A DNA stretch of 64,000 bases from Rhodothermus sp. (GCA_030950375.1 JAUZRN010000033.1:1-64000), one strand, 5' to 3'; counted from the first letter of the stretch, positions 26,126-35,902 are shown. Notes: generated from the sequence alone by a model not told the origin. A program made the numbers and translations.

Positions 26126-27360
26126 GCACCCACGCTTCACTCGGTCCCTTACTCGACGAAGTGCAGTCCTTCCTTGAAAGCCGTGTCTATCCGCTGGAGC
26201 AACGGCTGCTACGCGAAGGACTGCATGCGCTGACCGACGAGCTGCAGGCACTTCGTGCCGAAGTAAAGGCGCGGGGCTGGTGGTGTCCGCCGCTACCCCG
26301 ACGTCTGGGAGGCATGGGCCTGTCGCTCACCGAGTTTGCACATCTGAGTGAGCGTCTGGGCCGCACGCCGCTGGGGCACTACCTGTTCAACTGCCAGGCG
26401 CCGGACATCGGCAATATGGAGCTCCTGCTGGCGCATGGGACGCCAGCGCAGCAGGAGCGTTTTCTGATGCCTCTGGTACGCGGAGAAATCCGCAGTTGCT
26501 TTGCCATGACCGAACCGAAGCATGCCGGCTCCAACCCGGTGTGGCTCAGCACCATGGCGCGCCGTGAAGCTGATCACTATGTGCTTGAGGGCCATAAGTG
26601 GTTCGTTACCGGGGCCGACGGGGCGGCCTTCGCCATCGTCATGGCCGTAACGAACCCGGACGCTGAGCGGCCGCACGAACGGGCCAGCCTGCTTATCGTC
26701 CCGACGAACACGCCGGGCTTTTTACACGTACGTCGATTACCGGTCATGGGCGAGCTCGGGGCAGGTTGGATGAGCCATTCGGAGGTGCGTTTCGAGCGCT
26801 GCCGCGTTCCGGTGCACTATCGGCTGGGTCCTGAAGGGGCCGGCTTCGCGCTGGCTCAGGAACGGCTGGGACCGGGCCGCATCCATCATGCCATGCGCTG
26901 GATCGGGATCTGCGAGCGGGCGTTGTCGCTGATGTGCCGCCACGCCCTTCGCCGTGAGCTGGCACCCGGCCACGTGCTGGCCGACCAGCAGGTGGTCCGC
27001 CACGCCATCGCCGACAGCCGCGCTGAGATCGAAGCTGCTCGCCAGCTGATCCTTGCTACGGCAGAAAAGCTCGAACAGGCCGGCGCCCAGGCAGCCCGTG
27101 CGGATATTTCCCTGCTCAAGTTTTACGTGGCAGGCGTGCTGCAACGCGTGCTCGACCGCGCCCTGCAGCTACACGGAGCCCTGGGCATGACCGACGATAC
27201 CCCCCTGGCTTTCTGGTATCGGCATGAACGCGCCGCCCGCATCTACGACGGACCGGACGAAGTGCATCGCGACCTGGTGGCCCGCCTGGAATTGCGTCGC
27301 TACCTCGACCACGAAAACCCCACCCGCCATGTTCGTACAGGAACCACCCCAGCTGGGTAA
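26122..27360 (+). CDS. Acyl-CoA dehydrogenase of the ACAD10/ACAD11 (LvaC) type
   Basis: A 412-residue acyl-CoA dehydrogenase-fold flavoprotein. FAD and substrate segments [14 protein letters not shown] and [16 protein letters not shown] are normal. The core [28 protein letters not shown] and the C-terminal [19 protein letters not shown] match the dehydrogenase half of ACAD10/ACAD11. At the place of the usual catalytic Glu of medium-chain dehydrogenases there is Asp376 (YDGPDEVH). ACAD10/11 and LvaC act on 4-phosphoacyl-CoA made by a linked APH-fold kinase, removing phosphate to form an enoyl-CoA. The kinase is in the same operon (29106-30158). ATGA overlap with the upstream SDR; the next gene starts inside this one. 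Confidence 0.9.
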   Translation: MSTHASLGPLLDEVQSFLESRVYPLEQRLLREGLHALTDELQALRAEVKARGWWCPPLPRRLGGMGLSLTEFAHLSERLGRTPLGHYLFNCQAPDIGNMELLLAHGTPAQQERFLMPLVRGEIRSCFAMTEPKHAGSNPVWLSTMARREADHYVLEGHKWFVTGADGAAFAIVMAVTNPDAERPHERASLLIVPTNTPGFLHVRRLPVMGELGAGWMSHSEVRFERCRVPVHYRLGPEGAGFALAQERLGPGRIHHAMRWIGICERALSLMCRHALRRELAPGHVLADQQVVRHAIADSRAEIEAARQLILATAEKLEQAGAQAARADISLLKFYVAGVLQRVLDRALQLHGALGMTDDTPLAFWYRHERAARIYDGPDEVHRDLVARLELRRYLDHENPTRHVRTGTTPAG

Positions 27361-29029
27361 CACCTACGAATCCGATCGATTGCTCCGCAGCTATCTGGCA
27401 CGCACGCTCCCCCCGGAGATGCTGCAGGAAATCGAGCCTGAACTCCAGGAGCTGGGCGCGTTGGCCGGTGGCCCTCTCTACCGCCTCCAGCTTGAAGACC
27501 GGGAAAACGAGCCTGTTCACATTCCCTGGAATCCGTGGGGCGAACGCATCGACGCGATCCGCCTGACGCGCGTCTGGCAGGAAGCCGAGCCGCTGGCCGT
27601 ACGCTTCGGCCTGGTTGCCACGGCCTATGAACAACGTCATGGCCCGCTTTCCCGTGTGCACCAGTTCGCCAAAGTGTATCTGTTTGCCCCATCGACCGAC
27701 ATCTATGCCTGTCCACTGGCGATGACGGACGGCGCGGCCCGTACGCTGCTCGACAGCGGAAACCGGCGCCTGATCGAACGAGCCCTACCCCATCTGACCA
27801 GTCGAGACCCTGCCACGTTCTGGACCAGCGGCCAGTGGATGACCGAGCTGACCGGCGGCTCAGACGTCGGACGCAGCCAGACCATCGCCCGCCGCGATGC
27901 AGACGGCACCTGGCACCTCTACGGTCGCAAGTGGTTCGTCTCAGCTATCACCGCCCAGATGGCGCTCATCCTGGCACGCCCCGAAGGCAACCCGCCCGGC
28001 GGCCACGGCCTGGCCCTGTTTTATGCTGAGCTTCGCGACGAACAGGGGCACCCTCGGGGCTTTCAGATTCTGCGCCTGAAGGATAAGCTGGGCACGCGCA
28101 AGCTCCCTACCGCCGAAGTGTGGCTGGAGGGCCTGCCAGCCGAACCGGTAGCAGGCCTCACGCACGGCACGCGGGCCATCGCCCCGATGCTGAACGTCAC
28201 GCGTACCTGGAATGCCATCACAGCAGCGGCGCTCATGCAGCGTGGCCTCATGCTGGCCCGTGACTATGCCCGACGACGGATTGCCTTCGGCAAAACGCTG
28301 GCCGAACATCCCCTGCACCTCGATACCCTGGCCGGACTCCAGGCTGAAACGGCCGCGGCCTTTCACCTGGCTTTTTTAGTGGCCGAACTGATGGGGCGCA
28401 CCGAAACACGTACTGCATCGGATAGCGAACAGGCGCTATTGCGCCTGCTGACTCCGGTAGCCAAGCTCACCACGGCCCGCCAGGCGGTTGCTGTTCTCAG
28501 TGAAGTGCTCGAAGCTTTCGGCGGCGCCGGCTACGTCGAAGACACCGGCCTGCCGGTATTGCTGCGCGACGCGCAGGTGCTTCCCATCTGGGAGGGCACC
28601 ACAAACGTGCTTGCCCTTGATGTGCTACGGGCTCTTGAAGACATCGGCAGCCTGAAGCCCCTGGAGCAGGCCTTCGACGCCTGGCTGCAGGACCTGCCCG
28701 ACCCGCTCCTACCTCCAGCCCGCGAAGCCCGTAATGCCCTGCAAGCAGCCACAACCTGGTTGGCCAGCGTAACTGCCGATTCGATACGTCTTCAGGCCGA
28801 CGCCCGACGCTTTGCCCTCACATTAGGCCGCGCGACCGCTCTGGCCCTGCTGCTTCGACAGGCGACCTGGAGCCTCCAACGGAAGGACGGACATCCAGCC
28901 GCCGCTGCGCTGCGCTTTGCGCGACACGGCATCAACCTGCTGGCCACCGCCGCTCCACCAGCAGAAAGCCGGGCACTGGCACTGGACGAACCGTTTGTCC
29001 CACAAACTGCTTTTACACAACAGGTGTAG
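27329..29029 (+). CDS. Second acyl-CoA dehydrogenase, large AidB-like type
   Basis: About 566 residues, longer than standard acyl-CoA dehydrogenases and nearer to the AidB / isovaleryl-type large group. SGQWMTELTGGSDVGRSQT and WHLYGRKWFVSAITAQMAL are the flavin and substrate segments; RRIAFGKTLAEHPLH and EAFGGAGYVEDTGLPVLLRD are characteristic of this group. The catalytic Glu is present in LPIWEGTTNVLALD. A further ~140-residue helical tail follows. The frame is open to 27224, but the ATG at 27329 fits the family start ([15 protein letters not shown]) and gives a 32-bp overlap with the preceding gene. It likely performs the ordinary alpha,beta-dehydrogenation that the ACAD11-type enzyme does not. 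Confidence 0.87.
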   Translation: MFVQEPPQLGNTYESDRLLRSYLARTLPPEMLQEIEPELQELGALAGGPLYRLQLEDRENEPVHIPWNPWGERIDAIRLTRVWQEAEPLAVRFGLVATAYEQRHGPLSRVHQFAKVYLFAPSTDIYACPLAMTDGAARTLLDSGNRRLIERALPHLTSRDPATFWTSGQWMTELTGGSDVGRSQTIARRDADGTWHLYGRKWFVSAITAQMALILARPEGNPPGGHGLALFYAELRDEQGHPRGFQILRLKDKLGTRKLPTAEVWLEGLPAEPVAGLTHGTRAIAPMLNVTRTWNAITAAALMQRGLMLARDYARRRIAFGKTLAEHPLHLDTLAGLQAETAAAFHLAFLVAELMGRTETRTASDSEQALLRLLTPVAKLTTARQAVAVLSEVLEAFGGAGYVEDTGLPVLLRDAQVLPIWEGTTNVLALDVLRALEDIGSLKPLEQAFDAWLQDLPDPLLPPAREARNALQAATTWLASVTADSIRLQADARRFALTLGRATALALLLRQATWSLQRKDGHPAAAALRFARHGINLLATAAPPAESRALALDEPFVPQTAFTQQV

Positions 29030-29105
29030 GAACGTCCCCGAGTACGCCCCGACAGGGTTTCCCTTTCGCTCCTTCCTACCCGCAGACCAACCGACCTGTG
29101 CCTCC

Positions 29106-30158
29106 ATGAATGCCGCTCACGAACTGAGCGCGGTCCGCCCTGAAGCCCGCTTCGATGAAAATCGGCTGGCCGCTTTTCTACGCGGCAAGTTACCTGGCAC
29201 TGAACACCCGCTACGCGTGTGGCAGTTCACCGGCGGTGCCGCTAACCTGACCTATCTCCTTGATTACGGAACCCATCAGTATGTACTTCGACGCTCACCG
29301 CCCGGCCCCTTGCCGCGGGGTGGCCACGACATGCGACGGGAGTACACCGTGCTTTCGCGTCTCTGGCAGGCCTATCCACTGGCACCCCGCGCCTTCCTTT
29401 TCTGCGACAACCCAGAGATTGTAGGCACCCCGTTTTTTGTTATGGAACGGCGGCAGGGGGTGGTTGTGCGCACCGAGCTGCCCGAAGTGTTTCAGGGAAA
29501 CTCCGATGCACCACGCCGGATGGCGCTGGCGCTCGTCGACGCCCTGGCCGACCTGCACGCCGTGGACTTTCAGGCCATTGGCTTAGGCAAGCTCGGCCGA
29601 CCCGAAGGCTTTATCGATCGCCAGATCGAAGGCTGGTGGAAGCGATGGGAAGCTGCCCGCACCCTGGAGCTGCCCGATCTGGCGGCTGTCTATACCTGGC
29701 TACGAAAGCACCGTCCGATGCACTCCGAAACGTCTCTGGTACATAACGACTACAAACTCGACAATGTCATGTTTGACCCGGCTGACCCAGGACGCATCGT
29801 TGCCGTCTTCGACTGGGACATGTGCACCCTGGGCGACCCTCTCAGCGACCTGGGCGCGCTGTTAGCCTACTGGGTTCGGCCCGATGATCCACCCGTCTTT
29901 CGTGCCCTGACCACGATGCCGCTGGACGCGCGCTTCCCGACGCGGGATGAGCTGGTGGCACGCTATACGACTCGACGTGGTCGACCTCTGAACGATGTGC
30001 GCTTCTATCACGTTCTCGGACTCTACCGTGTTACCGTCATTGTGGCCCAGCTCTATGCCCGCTTTGTGCGCGGCCTGAGCCGCGATCCGCGCTACAAAGC
30101 ACTCGGTCGGGCCCTGCCTGCGCTGGCCCGCGCGGCCCGTACCGTGGCCGAAAGCTAA
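29106..30158 (+). CDS. APH-fold phosphotransferase, ACAD10/11 kinase-domain (LvaA) type
   Basis: A 350-residue kinase of the aminoglycoside-phosphotransferase fold. QFTGGAANLTYLL is the nucleotide loop, HQYVLRRSPPG carries the ATP lysine/arginine strand, GTPFFVMERRQGVVV is the hinge, and the catalytic loop is VHNDYKLDNVMF (Asp215, Asn220) with the metal Asp236 in FDWDMCTLGDPLSDLGALLAYW. These are the features of the N-terminal half of ACAD10/ACAD11 and of LvaA, which phosphorylate the 4-hydroxyl of 4-hydroxyacyl-CoA, rather than of antibiotic kinases. The frame is open further upstream, but the ATG at 29106 is the natural start. Last gene of the rightward operon, convergent with the oligopeptidase with a 4-bp gap. 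Confidence 0.9.
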   Translation: MNAAHELSAVRPEARFDENRLAAFLRGKLPGTEHPLRVWQFTGGAANLTYLLDYGTHQYVLRRSPPGPLPRGGHDMRREYTVLSRLWQAYPLAPRAFLFCDNPEIVGTPFFVMERRQGVVVRTELPEVFQGNSDAPRRMALALVDALADLHAVDFQAIGLGKLGRPEGFIDRQIEGWWKRWEAARTLELPDLAAVYTWLRKHRPMHSETSLVHNDYKLDNVMFDPADPGRIVAVFDWDMCTLGDPLSDLGALLAYWVRPDDPPVFRALTTMPLDARFPTRDELVARYTTRRGRPLNDVRFYHVLGLYRVTVIVAQLYARFVRGLSRDPRYKALGRALPALARAARTVAES

Positions 30159-30162
30159 AAGG

Positions 30163-32304
30163 CTAACGACTTCCTACCTCCACACCCGCCTCCCGGGGTA
30201 CCGCAAGCGCCCGCACCAGAAAAGCCCACTTGTCCGCTTCCATCTCGATACGCTTCTGCGTAGGAATGCCACCGCCATGTCCGGCTCGCGTCTCCACACG
30301 TAGCAAAATGGGATGCGCACATCCCTGAGCCCGTTGCAACGTAGCAGTAAATTTGTACGAATGTGCCGGTACAACGCGATCATCGTGATCGGCCGTCATG
30401 ATCAGGGTGGGCGGATAGCAGCGATGCAGCCGCACGTTATGCAACGGTGAATAGGCATAGAGAAAACGAAAATGCTCGGGATTATCCGGCGATCCATACT
30501 CCGGCACCCAGGCCCAGCCGATCGTGAATCGCGGATAACGCAGCATATCCAGTACCCCTACCTGCACAATCACCGCGCCGAACAGCTCCGGCCGCTGCGT
30601 AAGCACTGCGCCGGTCAACAAGCCACCATTACTGGCCCCTCCAATGGCCAGCCGTTTCGGCGAAGTGTATCCTTCGCGCACCAGATACTCCGCCGCTGCA
30701 ATAAAATCATCAAATACGTTCTGCTTGTTCTCAAGCATACCAGCCCGATGCCAGGCTTCACCATACTCCCCTCCACCCCGTAGATTGGCCACCGCATAGA
30801 TGCCGCCCATTTCCAGCCAGACCAGATTACTCGGATTGAACGAAGGGGTCAGGCTGATATTAAAGCCTCCATAGCCATACAGATAGACGGGATGCGTGCC
30901 ATCACGCACCAGGCCTTTGCGATGCACCAGAAACATCGGGACCTGCGTCCCATCCTTGCTCCGGTAGAAGACCTGACGCACCTCGTACTGAGCTACTTCA
31001 AAATCGATCTCCGGGGCATGAAAAACTTCGGTGATGCCGGTCTCCAGGTCGTGTCGGAAGATGGTGGTGGGGTAAACGAAGCTGGTAAAACTGAAAAACA
31101 ACTCTGAATCGTCCGGGCGACCGCTCACGCCTGAGACGCTCCCGATCGTAGGGAGTGCAATGGTATCCAGCGGTGTTCCATCCAGTGCATGCACGATCAG
31201 CCGGGTCTTCACGTCCTCAAGCGCCCGCACCACAAAACGCCCGCCTGCCAGCGTCACGGACTGGAGGACCGCTTCCCCTTCCGGAATAATCGTGCGCCAG
31301 TTGGCACGTGCCGGACGGGTAATGTCGATAGCAATCAGACGGCCATTCGGGGCCTCCAGGTTGGTCAGAAAGTAGAACGTCGTGCCCGTATTGCCCACAA
31401 ACTCATAGCGGGCATCAAAATCATCCAGCAATCGCACCACAGGCCCCTCGGGCTGTGTCAGCTCTTTGTAGTAGACGCGATTGCGCGTGTCGGTCCCTTT
31501 CCAGACATTGAGGATCAGGTAGCGTCCGTCATGCGTCACTTCGGCCCCAAAGCCCAGCTCTGGATCGTCGGGACGCTCGTAGATCAGGACATCCTGGGAC
31601 TGGTCTGTGCCCAGCCGATGGAAGTACAGCTTCTGGTTCCGGTTGGCCGCGGCCAGCGTGTCGTCCGTCGGCTCGGGATAGCGGCTGTAGAAAAAGCCGC
31701 TGTTGTCCGGTAACCAGGCAGCGCCACTGAACTTGATCCAGCGCAGCGTTTCGGGAAAATCTTCTCCGGTTGCTACGTCCCGAATGCGAAAGATCCGCCA
31801 GTCAGAGCCCGCCTCGCTAAGCCCATAGACCACGTAGCGGCCGTCCCGGCTGATGGCCAGCGTGGTAAGCGCAACGGTGCCGTCTTCGGAGAACGTATTG
31901 GGATCAATCAGCACGCGCGGTGCGCCTTCTTGCCCGTCCTGCACATAAAGAACCGACTGGTTCTGCAGACCATCGTTTTTGAAGAAGAAGTATCGCCCCC
32001 CTTCTTTCCGCGGCAATCCATAGCGGGGGTAATTCCACAGCTCGGTCAGACGTTGGCGGATCCAGGTGCGTTGCGGGATACTGTCGAGATAGGCAAACGT
32101 CAGGGCATTCTGCGCTTCAATCCAGCGGCGGGTCTGCTCGCTATCCAGCTCTTCCAGCCATCGGTACGGATCGGGCACCCGCACGCCGTGATAATCGTCC
32201 ACCACCAGTACCCGTGGCGTTTCCGGATAGACAAACTCCTGGGCCCATAGCGTCGACGCCGATAGTAACAGCAGCGTCAAGAGGGTGCAAGCATGCCGGC
32301 TCAT
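30163..32304 (-). CDS. Prolyl oligopeptidase (S9A), secreted
   Basis: A 713-residue serine peptidase that cleaves short peptides after proline. A signal peptide (ACTLLTLLLLSASTLWA) precedes the N-terminal seven-bladed propeller (YPETPRVLVVDDYHGVRVPDPYRWLE at its start). The catalytic alpha/beta domain shows nucleophile Ser558 in GGASNGGLL, Asp in TADHDDRVVP and His in RAGHGGG. The ATG at 32304 is chosen because AAAGGAG precedes it and the signal peptide begins there; the frame extends upstream to 32433 without support. Probably periplasmic. It may be co-transcribed with the secreted protein upstream (183-bp gap), but no promoter could be fixed in the gap. Confidence 0.95.
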   Translation of the reverse strand: MSRHACTLLTLLLLSASTLWAQEFVYPETPRVLVVDDYHGVRVPDPYRWLEELDSEQTRRWIEAQNALTFAYLDSIPQRTWIRQRLTELWNYPRYGLPRKEGGRYFFFKNDGLQNQSVLYVQDGQEGAPRVLIDPNTFSEDGTVALTTLAISRDGRYVVYGLSEAGSDWRIFRIRDVATGEDFPETLRWIKFSGAAWLPDNSGFFYSRYPEPTDDTLAAANRNQKLYFHRLGTDQSQDVLIYERPDDPELGFGAEVTHDGRYLILNVWKGTDTRNRVYYKELTQPEGPVVRLLDDFDARYEFVGNTGTTFYFLTNLEAPNGRLIAIDITRPARANWRTIIPEGEAVLQSVTLAGGRFVVRALEDVKTRLIVHALDGTPLDTIALPTIGSVSGVSGRPDDSELFFSFTSFVYPTTIFRHDLETGITEVFHAPEIDFEVAQYEVRQVFYRSKDGTQVPMFLVHRKGLVRDGTHPVYLYGYGGFNISLTPSFNPSNLVWLEMGGIYAVANLRGGGEYGEAWHRAGMLENKQNVFDDFIAAAEYLVREGYTSPKRLAIGGASNGGLLTGAVLTQRPELFGAVIVQVGVLDMLRYPRFTIGWAWVPEYGSPDNPEHFRFLYAYSPLHNVRLHRCYPPTLIMTADHDDRVVPAHSYKFTATLQRAQGCAHPILLRVETRAGHGGGIPTQKRIEMEADKWAFLVRALAVPREAGVEVGSR

Positions 32305-32487
32305 TTTGAATAGGCTCCTTTCGGTCTCTGGGAAGCTACGCTTCAATTTAGCAATATCGCCAGAGAAAAGCCCGGCTCCGCCCCATGCAAACGAGGATTG
32401 CCCGCTCCGGTACCGACATGTTCTTCCAGCCACCCCTGTTCCGGACGCGATGCTTCGGCGGCATCTTCGTGGCAGGGTTCTTCGTAT

Positions 32488-34197
32488 TCAGCGCACCAAC
32501 GTCACCAGCCGCTGGGCTATCTGACGTCTTCCGTCGGTTGCGCTCACTACTACCCGCACCACATACATCCCACTTGGCAGAGTCGGAGAAGCCGCCCAGT
32601 GCACTTCATAATGTCCCACCGCAAACTCTCCATCCATCAGACGGGCCACTTCTCGCCCCAGCAGATCGTACACGACCACCTGCACGTAAGCAGGCCGGGC
32701 GAGCAGCAACGGCATTGAGACCGACGTACGAAACGGATGAGGATAGGGCGGCAGCAACCGCACGGTGGCCTCCCGGAGATCGGGTATGGGCTCGGTATCG
32801 GTCACCACATAGGGTTGACCACTGACCATATTGACCATCCCTTCGTAGGTACGGGTCTGCGTTGAGGTAACTACCGTCAGCCGGGCATACCAGTAGCTGG
32901 AATCCGGTGAAGGCTCCTGATCGGTGTAATAGCCCCCGCCCATGAGCTGCACGATCAGATTGCGCACAGGTGTGACTGGATCGAAAAGCTGCGCAAATGT
33001 AGGATCCGCTTGTATGGAATCGGCCAGCATCTGCCGCCCCTGATCCAGCAGAATGGTCAGCGCCTGATCACTATCAATGAACGGTTCCGGGATCGGTAAA
33101 ATAGTATCCAATCCTTCCCCACTCAATACCGACGTTGTGACGCCCAGTGGATCCGCCCGAACCTGAATACGACGTCGCTGATCTGGAGAAAAGAATTCAT
33201 AAATCCAAGTGTATGCTTTACCGGAGCGCCGGGGACTGTTGGCAGCCACCAGCCCGATCAGATAGGCATCCGCGGCCTGTGCCTGCGCTGCGTTGCGTGC
33301 AATGTCCAGCCGCTCGCGCGCTGTGGCCAGCGTAAATGCATGCATTTCCAGCGTGATGTCGGTAGCGTCGGCATTCTCCAGGGTCACTGGATCAGGCTCT
33401 CCATCGCCGTTGCCATCGTAGTAACCCAGCGCCTCGATTACAAGCTGGGCCAGACTCCGATAGCGCACCGCTATCGGCCAGTAAGTACCGGGCCGGACGT
33501 GCTCGACCTGATAAGTACCTGATGCGCCAGCAATGACAGTCGCTGCGGCCACATCCCAGGCGGCAACCGTCTGCGTAAAACCGCGCAGTAGAAAGACCAC
33601 GGTGAAATCACGCTCATCCTGCACGACGGGTGCTTCAACTTCAAACACCGGACGTCCCAGTCCGGTAGCCTGTGCCTGGGCCAGTAGCATTCGGAGCAGG
33701 CGTGCCTGTGCAGCTATGAACGATGCCCGCTTGGCCGGTGACGCCGCAATTGTACCTGCTACCCGCAACGTCCCGATCGTATCGTCCGTCGTGTAGCGCA
33801 ACACGTAGGGCGTCGTCATGAACTGACCTTTTGCATGCTGCACAGCAAAGACCAGCCAGGTGTAGTCGGTCTCCGGTCTGTGTGTAACGGTATAAACGAC
33901 CACGTTTGGACATACCTGTCCGGCTGCTACCGACGGGCAATCAGTCCGCGGAGGCGTTTCCGGGATCAAATCAACCCGGCGGATACGCACAGCCCGCCGC
34001 GGCTCAAATAGAAAGGCCGTATTAAAGTCGGTCTGTTGCGAAACCGCGTCGTTAAAAACAAACCGAATCTGCGCATCAATCGGCACACTGACCGAGCCAG
34101 ACGTCGGTTCGGAACGCTCCACCTCAAAAGACTGGGCCCAAAGCGATGGATGCACGAGGCTCCAGACGACAATCAGACAGGCGATCCTTCTGTTCAT
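32488..34197 (-). CDS. Secreted protein with N-terminal Ig-like domain and T9SS sorting tail
   Basis: About 569 residues. A signal peptide (IACLIVVWSLVHPSLWAQ) is followed by an Ig-like domain of the SbsA type (SEPTSGSVSVPIDAQIRFVFNDAVS, residues about 28-120), a middle part with VQDERDFTVVFLLRGFTQ and a D-G-N-G-D-G-EPDPVT segment that may bind calcium, and a C-terminal sorting domain (YPHPFRTSVSMPLLLARP, VYDLLGREVARLMDG, LPSGMYVVRVVV). That tail is the type A signal of the type IX secretion system, so the protein should be exported to the surface or medium. Function of the middle is not recognised. ATG at 34197 is used; a TTG 27 nt upstream is in frame. Confidence 0.75.
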   Translation of the reverse strand: MNRRIACLIVVWSLVHPSLWAQSFEVERSEPTSGSVSVPIDAQIRFVFNDAVSQQTDFNTAFLFEPRRAVRIRRVDLIPETPPRTDCPSVAAGQVCPNVVVYTVTHRPETDYTWLVFAVQHAKGQFMTTPYVLRYTTDDTIGTLRVAGTIAASPAKRASFIAAQARLLRMLLAQAQATGLGRPVFEVEAPVVQDERDFTVVFLLRGFTQTVAAWDVAAATVIAGASGTYQVEHVRPGTYWPIAVRYRSLAQLVIEALGYYDGNGDGEPDPVTLENADATDITLEMHAFTLATARERLDIARNAAQAQAADAYLIGLVAANSPRRSGKAYTWIYEFFSPDQRRRIQVRADPLGVTTSVLSGEGLDTILPIPEPFIDSDQALTILLDQGRQMLADSIQADPTFAQLFDPVTPVRNLIVQLMGGGYYTDQEPSPDSSYWYARLTVVTSTQTRTYEGMVNMVSGQPYVVTDTEPIPDLREATVRLLPPYPHPFRTSVSMPLLLARPAYVQVVVYDLLGREVARLMDGEFAVGHYEVHWAASPTLPSGMYVVRVVVSATDGRRQIAQRLVTLVR

Positions 34198-34290
34198 AGG
34201 GGACAACACGCTGGTTAAGACCAACGGTTGTCCTCAAAAACGCAACGTACCGGTTGTCACGCTATAGCACTCTGGCGCAAAATAAACGGT

Positions 34291-34632
34291 TCAGCTTTCC
34301 GAGGTGCCAAATACGACTTCCAGCTCCCCTTCGGGCGGATGATCCAACCGTTCAGCTGGAAATTCCCGGTAGATACGACCCGCATACTCGAAAGGGCCGC
34401 ATGAAAAGTAATAATCATGCGTACCGGGACGCCGATAGAGCACCATCCCTTCCGGAGCGCCCAGTGTCCGATAGAATCGCTTGAAGCGCTGTAAAAAGAC
34501 CTCAACGCGATGCCGGCGCACTTCTTCCTCACTGAAATGAATGTGATACCAGTACCGCGCAGCCGGATGGCGCGTCCGGGAGCGTTTTGCTCGAGCACGC
34601 CCTGAGGCCGATGATGGCGAAGAAACCGACAT
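34291..34632 (-). CDS. Conserved-looking small hypothetical protein
   Basis: 113 residues, no family recognised. A basic, Ser/Arg-rich N-terminal tail of about 25 residues leads into a compact part with YWYHIHFSEEEVRRHRVEVFLQRFKRFYRTLG and DYYFSCGPFEYAGRIYREFPAERLD. No signal peptide or membrane segment. The second, overlapping minus-strand frame at 34257-34598 is less protein-like. It lies alone between the secreted-protein gene and moaA. Likely cytoplasmic; function unknown. Confidence 0.6.
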   Translation of the reverse strand: MSVSSPSSASGRARAKRSRTRHPAARYWYHIHFSEEEVRRHRVEVFLQRFKRFYRTLGAPEGMVLYRRPGTHDYYFSCGPFEYAGRIYREFPAERLDHPPEGELEVVFGTSES

Positions 34633-34730
34633 CCTCCCCCCTTAGCAGGATTTAGCAGGTTGTCCTACCGGGGGGATCGACCACGCCGCGCCGAACTTAA
34701 GCTGTTATTCTTCAGAAAAATATCGTATCC

Positions 34731-35822
34731 TCATCCGCCGATCGTGATCATCGGACGGTTAGGCATACGGGCCAGGTTGTACATGCCGGCATGACGGGCG
34801 TACTTGCGCCCGACAGCGGCACTGATCAGGTCCAGCAACTCCTCGTCAGTGGCTCCCTGCCGCATAGCGTCCCGCAGGCTGACCTCAGCCCGGCCGAACA
34901 GACACACCTTCAGGTTGCCATCGGCAGTAATACGCAGGCGGTTGCAACCTTCGCAGAAGGGCTCTGTCATCGAAGCGATAAAGCCCAGACGTCCTTCATG
35001 ACCGGGAATGCGGAACAGACGTGCCGTACCATGCGGGTCAAATGCGATAGGCTCCAGCGGATAGCGCGCTTCGATACGTGCACGCATCTCGGCCGCCGGC
35101 ACCAGCTGGCTATCGTTCCAGCCGTTGCCGTCAAACGGCATAAATTCGATAAAGCGCACCTCGACAGGCCGGTCTTTCGTCCAGGCCGCAAAGTCCAGCA
35201 GCTCGTCGTCGTTGAATCCCCGCAGCACAACGCAGTTCACCTTGAGCGGTCGATACCCTCGGGCAATAGCCAGATCAATGGCGTGGATCACCTGCTCGAA
35301 GCCTTTGCGGCGCGTCAGTATCTCGAACCGCTCGGGGCGCAGCGTATCCAGGCTGATGTTGAGTTGCGTCAGACCGGCTGCCTGCAGGCGCTCCAACTTC
35401 TTGGGCAACAGCAGGCCGTTGGTAGTCATGGCCAGCGTCTTTAATCCGGGCAGCCGGGACAGTTCGGCTACGATGCGCTCCACGCCCTTGCGCAGCAATG
35501 GCTCTCCTCCGGTCAGTCGGATCTTCGTGACCCCCTGGGACACAAAAAGACGGGCCAGGCGGATGATCTCTTCATCCGTCAACAAATGTTCTGGCGGCGT
35601 CCAGTCCAGCCCTTCCTCGGGCATACAGTAGCGGCAACGCAGATTGCAGTGCTCAATCAGTGAGATGCGCAGATAGGTATGCCGTCGACCGAAGCCATCG
35701 GTGAGCACCTCAGCCGCCGACCGCGCCGGATCATAAGTCAATCCAAAGTCTTCCGGAACCTGGGCAGGGTCTGCCGGACGATCCGGGGGCGTGTTATCAA
35801 GGATAGGCAAGTTATAGACCAT
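34731..35822 (-). CDS. moaA: GTP 3',8-cyclase, molybdenum cofactor synthesis
   Basis: A 363-residue radical SAM enzyme for the first step of molybdopterin synthesis. The N-terminal cluster motif is [15 protein letters not shown] (Cys59, 63, 66); the C-terminal cluster motif is [24 protein letters not shown]; the protein ends in the required Gly-Gly. The N-terminus is about 45 residues longer than the minimal enzyme. No other moa or moe gene is adjacent, so the pathway is dispersed. A TATTTTTG -7-like element lies upstream, inside the end of the GntR gene region. A molybdenum cofactor riboswitch was looked for in the short leader and not seen. Confidence 0.96.
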   Translation of the reverse strand: MVYNLPILDNTPPDRPADPAQVPEDFGLTYDPARSAAEVLTDGFGRRHTYLRISLIEHCNLRCRYCMPEEGLDWTPPEHLLTDEEIIRLARLFVSQGVTKIRLTGGEPLLRKGVERIVAELSRLPGLKTLAMTTNGLLLPKKLERLQAAGLTQLNISLDTLRPERFEILTRRKGFEQVIHAIDLAIARGYRPLKVNCVVLRGFNDDELLDFAAWTKDRPVEVRFIEFMPFDGNGWNDSQLVPAAEMRARIEARYPLEPIAFDPHGTARLFRIPGHEGRLGFIASMTEPFCEGCNRLRITADGNLKVCLFGRAEVSLRDAMRQGATDEELLDLISAAVGRKYARHAGMYNLARMPNRPMITIGG

Positions 35823-35902
35823 GACACTTGCCGGTTACCGCAACCGCGCAGGGACTATCTCCTTTCTCGGTAATTACGCAAAAATACAAAGCAAAAGCAA
35901 GG

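Noticed and set aside
29106-30158. Aminoglycoside resistance kinase
   Set aside because: The fold is shared, but operon context and the ACAD10/11-type segments (GTPFFVMERRQG, DWDMCTLGDPLSDL) argue for an acyl-CoA-linked kinase.
35823-35902. Molybdenum cofactor riboswitch before moaA
   Set aside because: The leader is about 50 nt at most and the conserved Moco motif blocks are not present.
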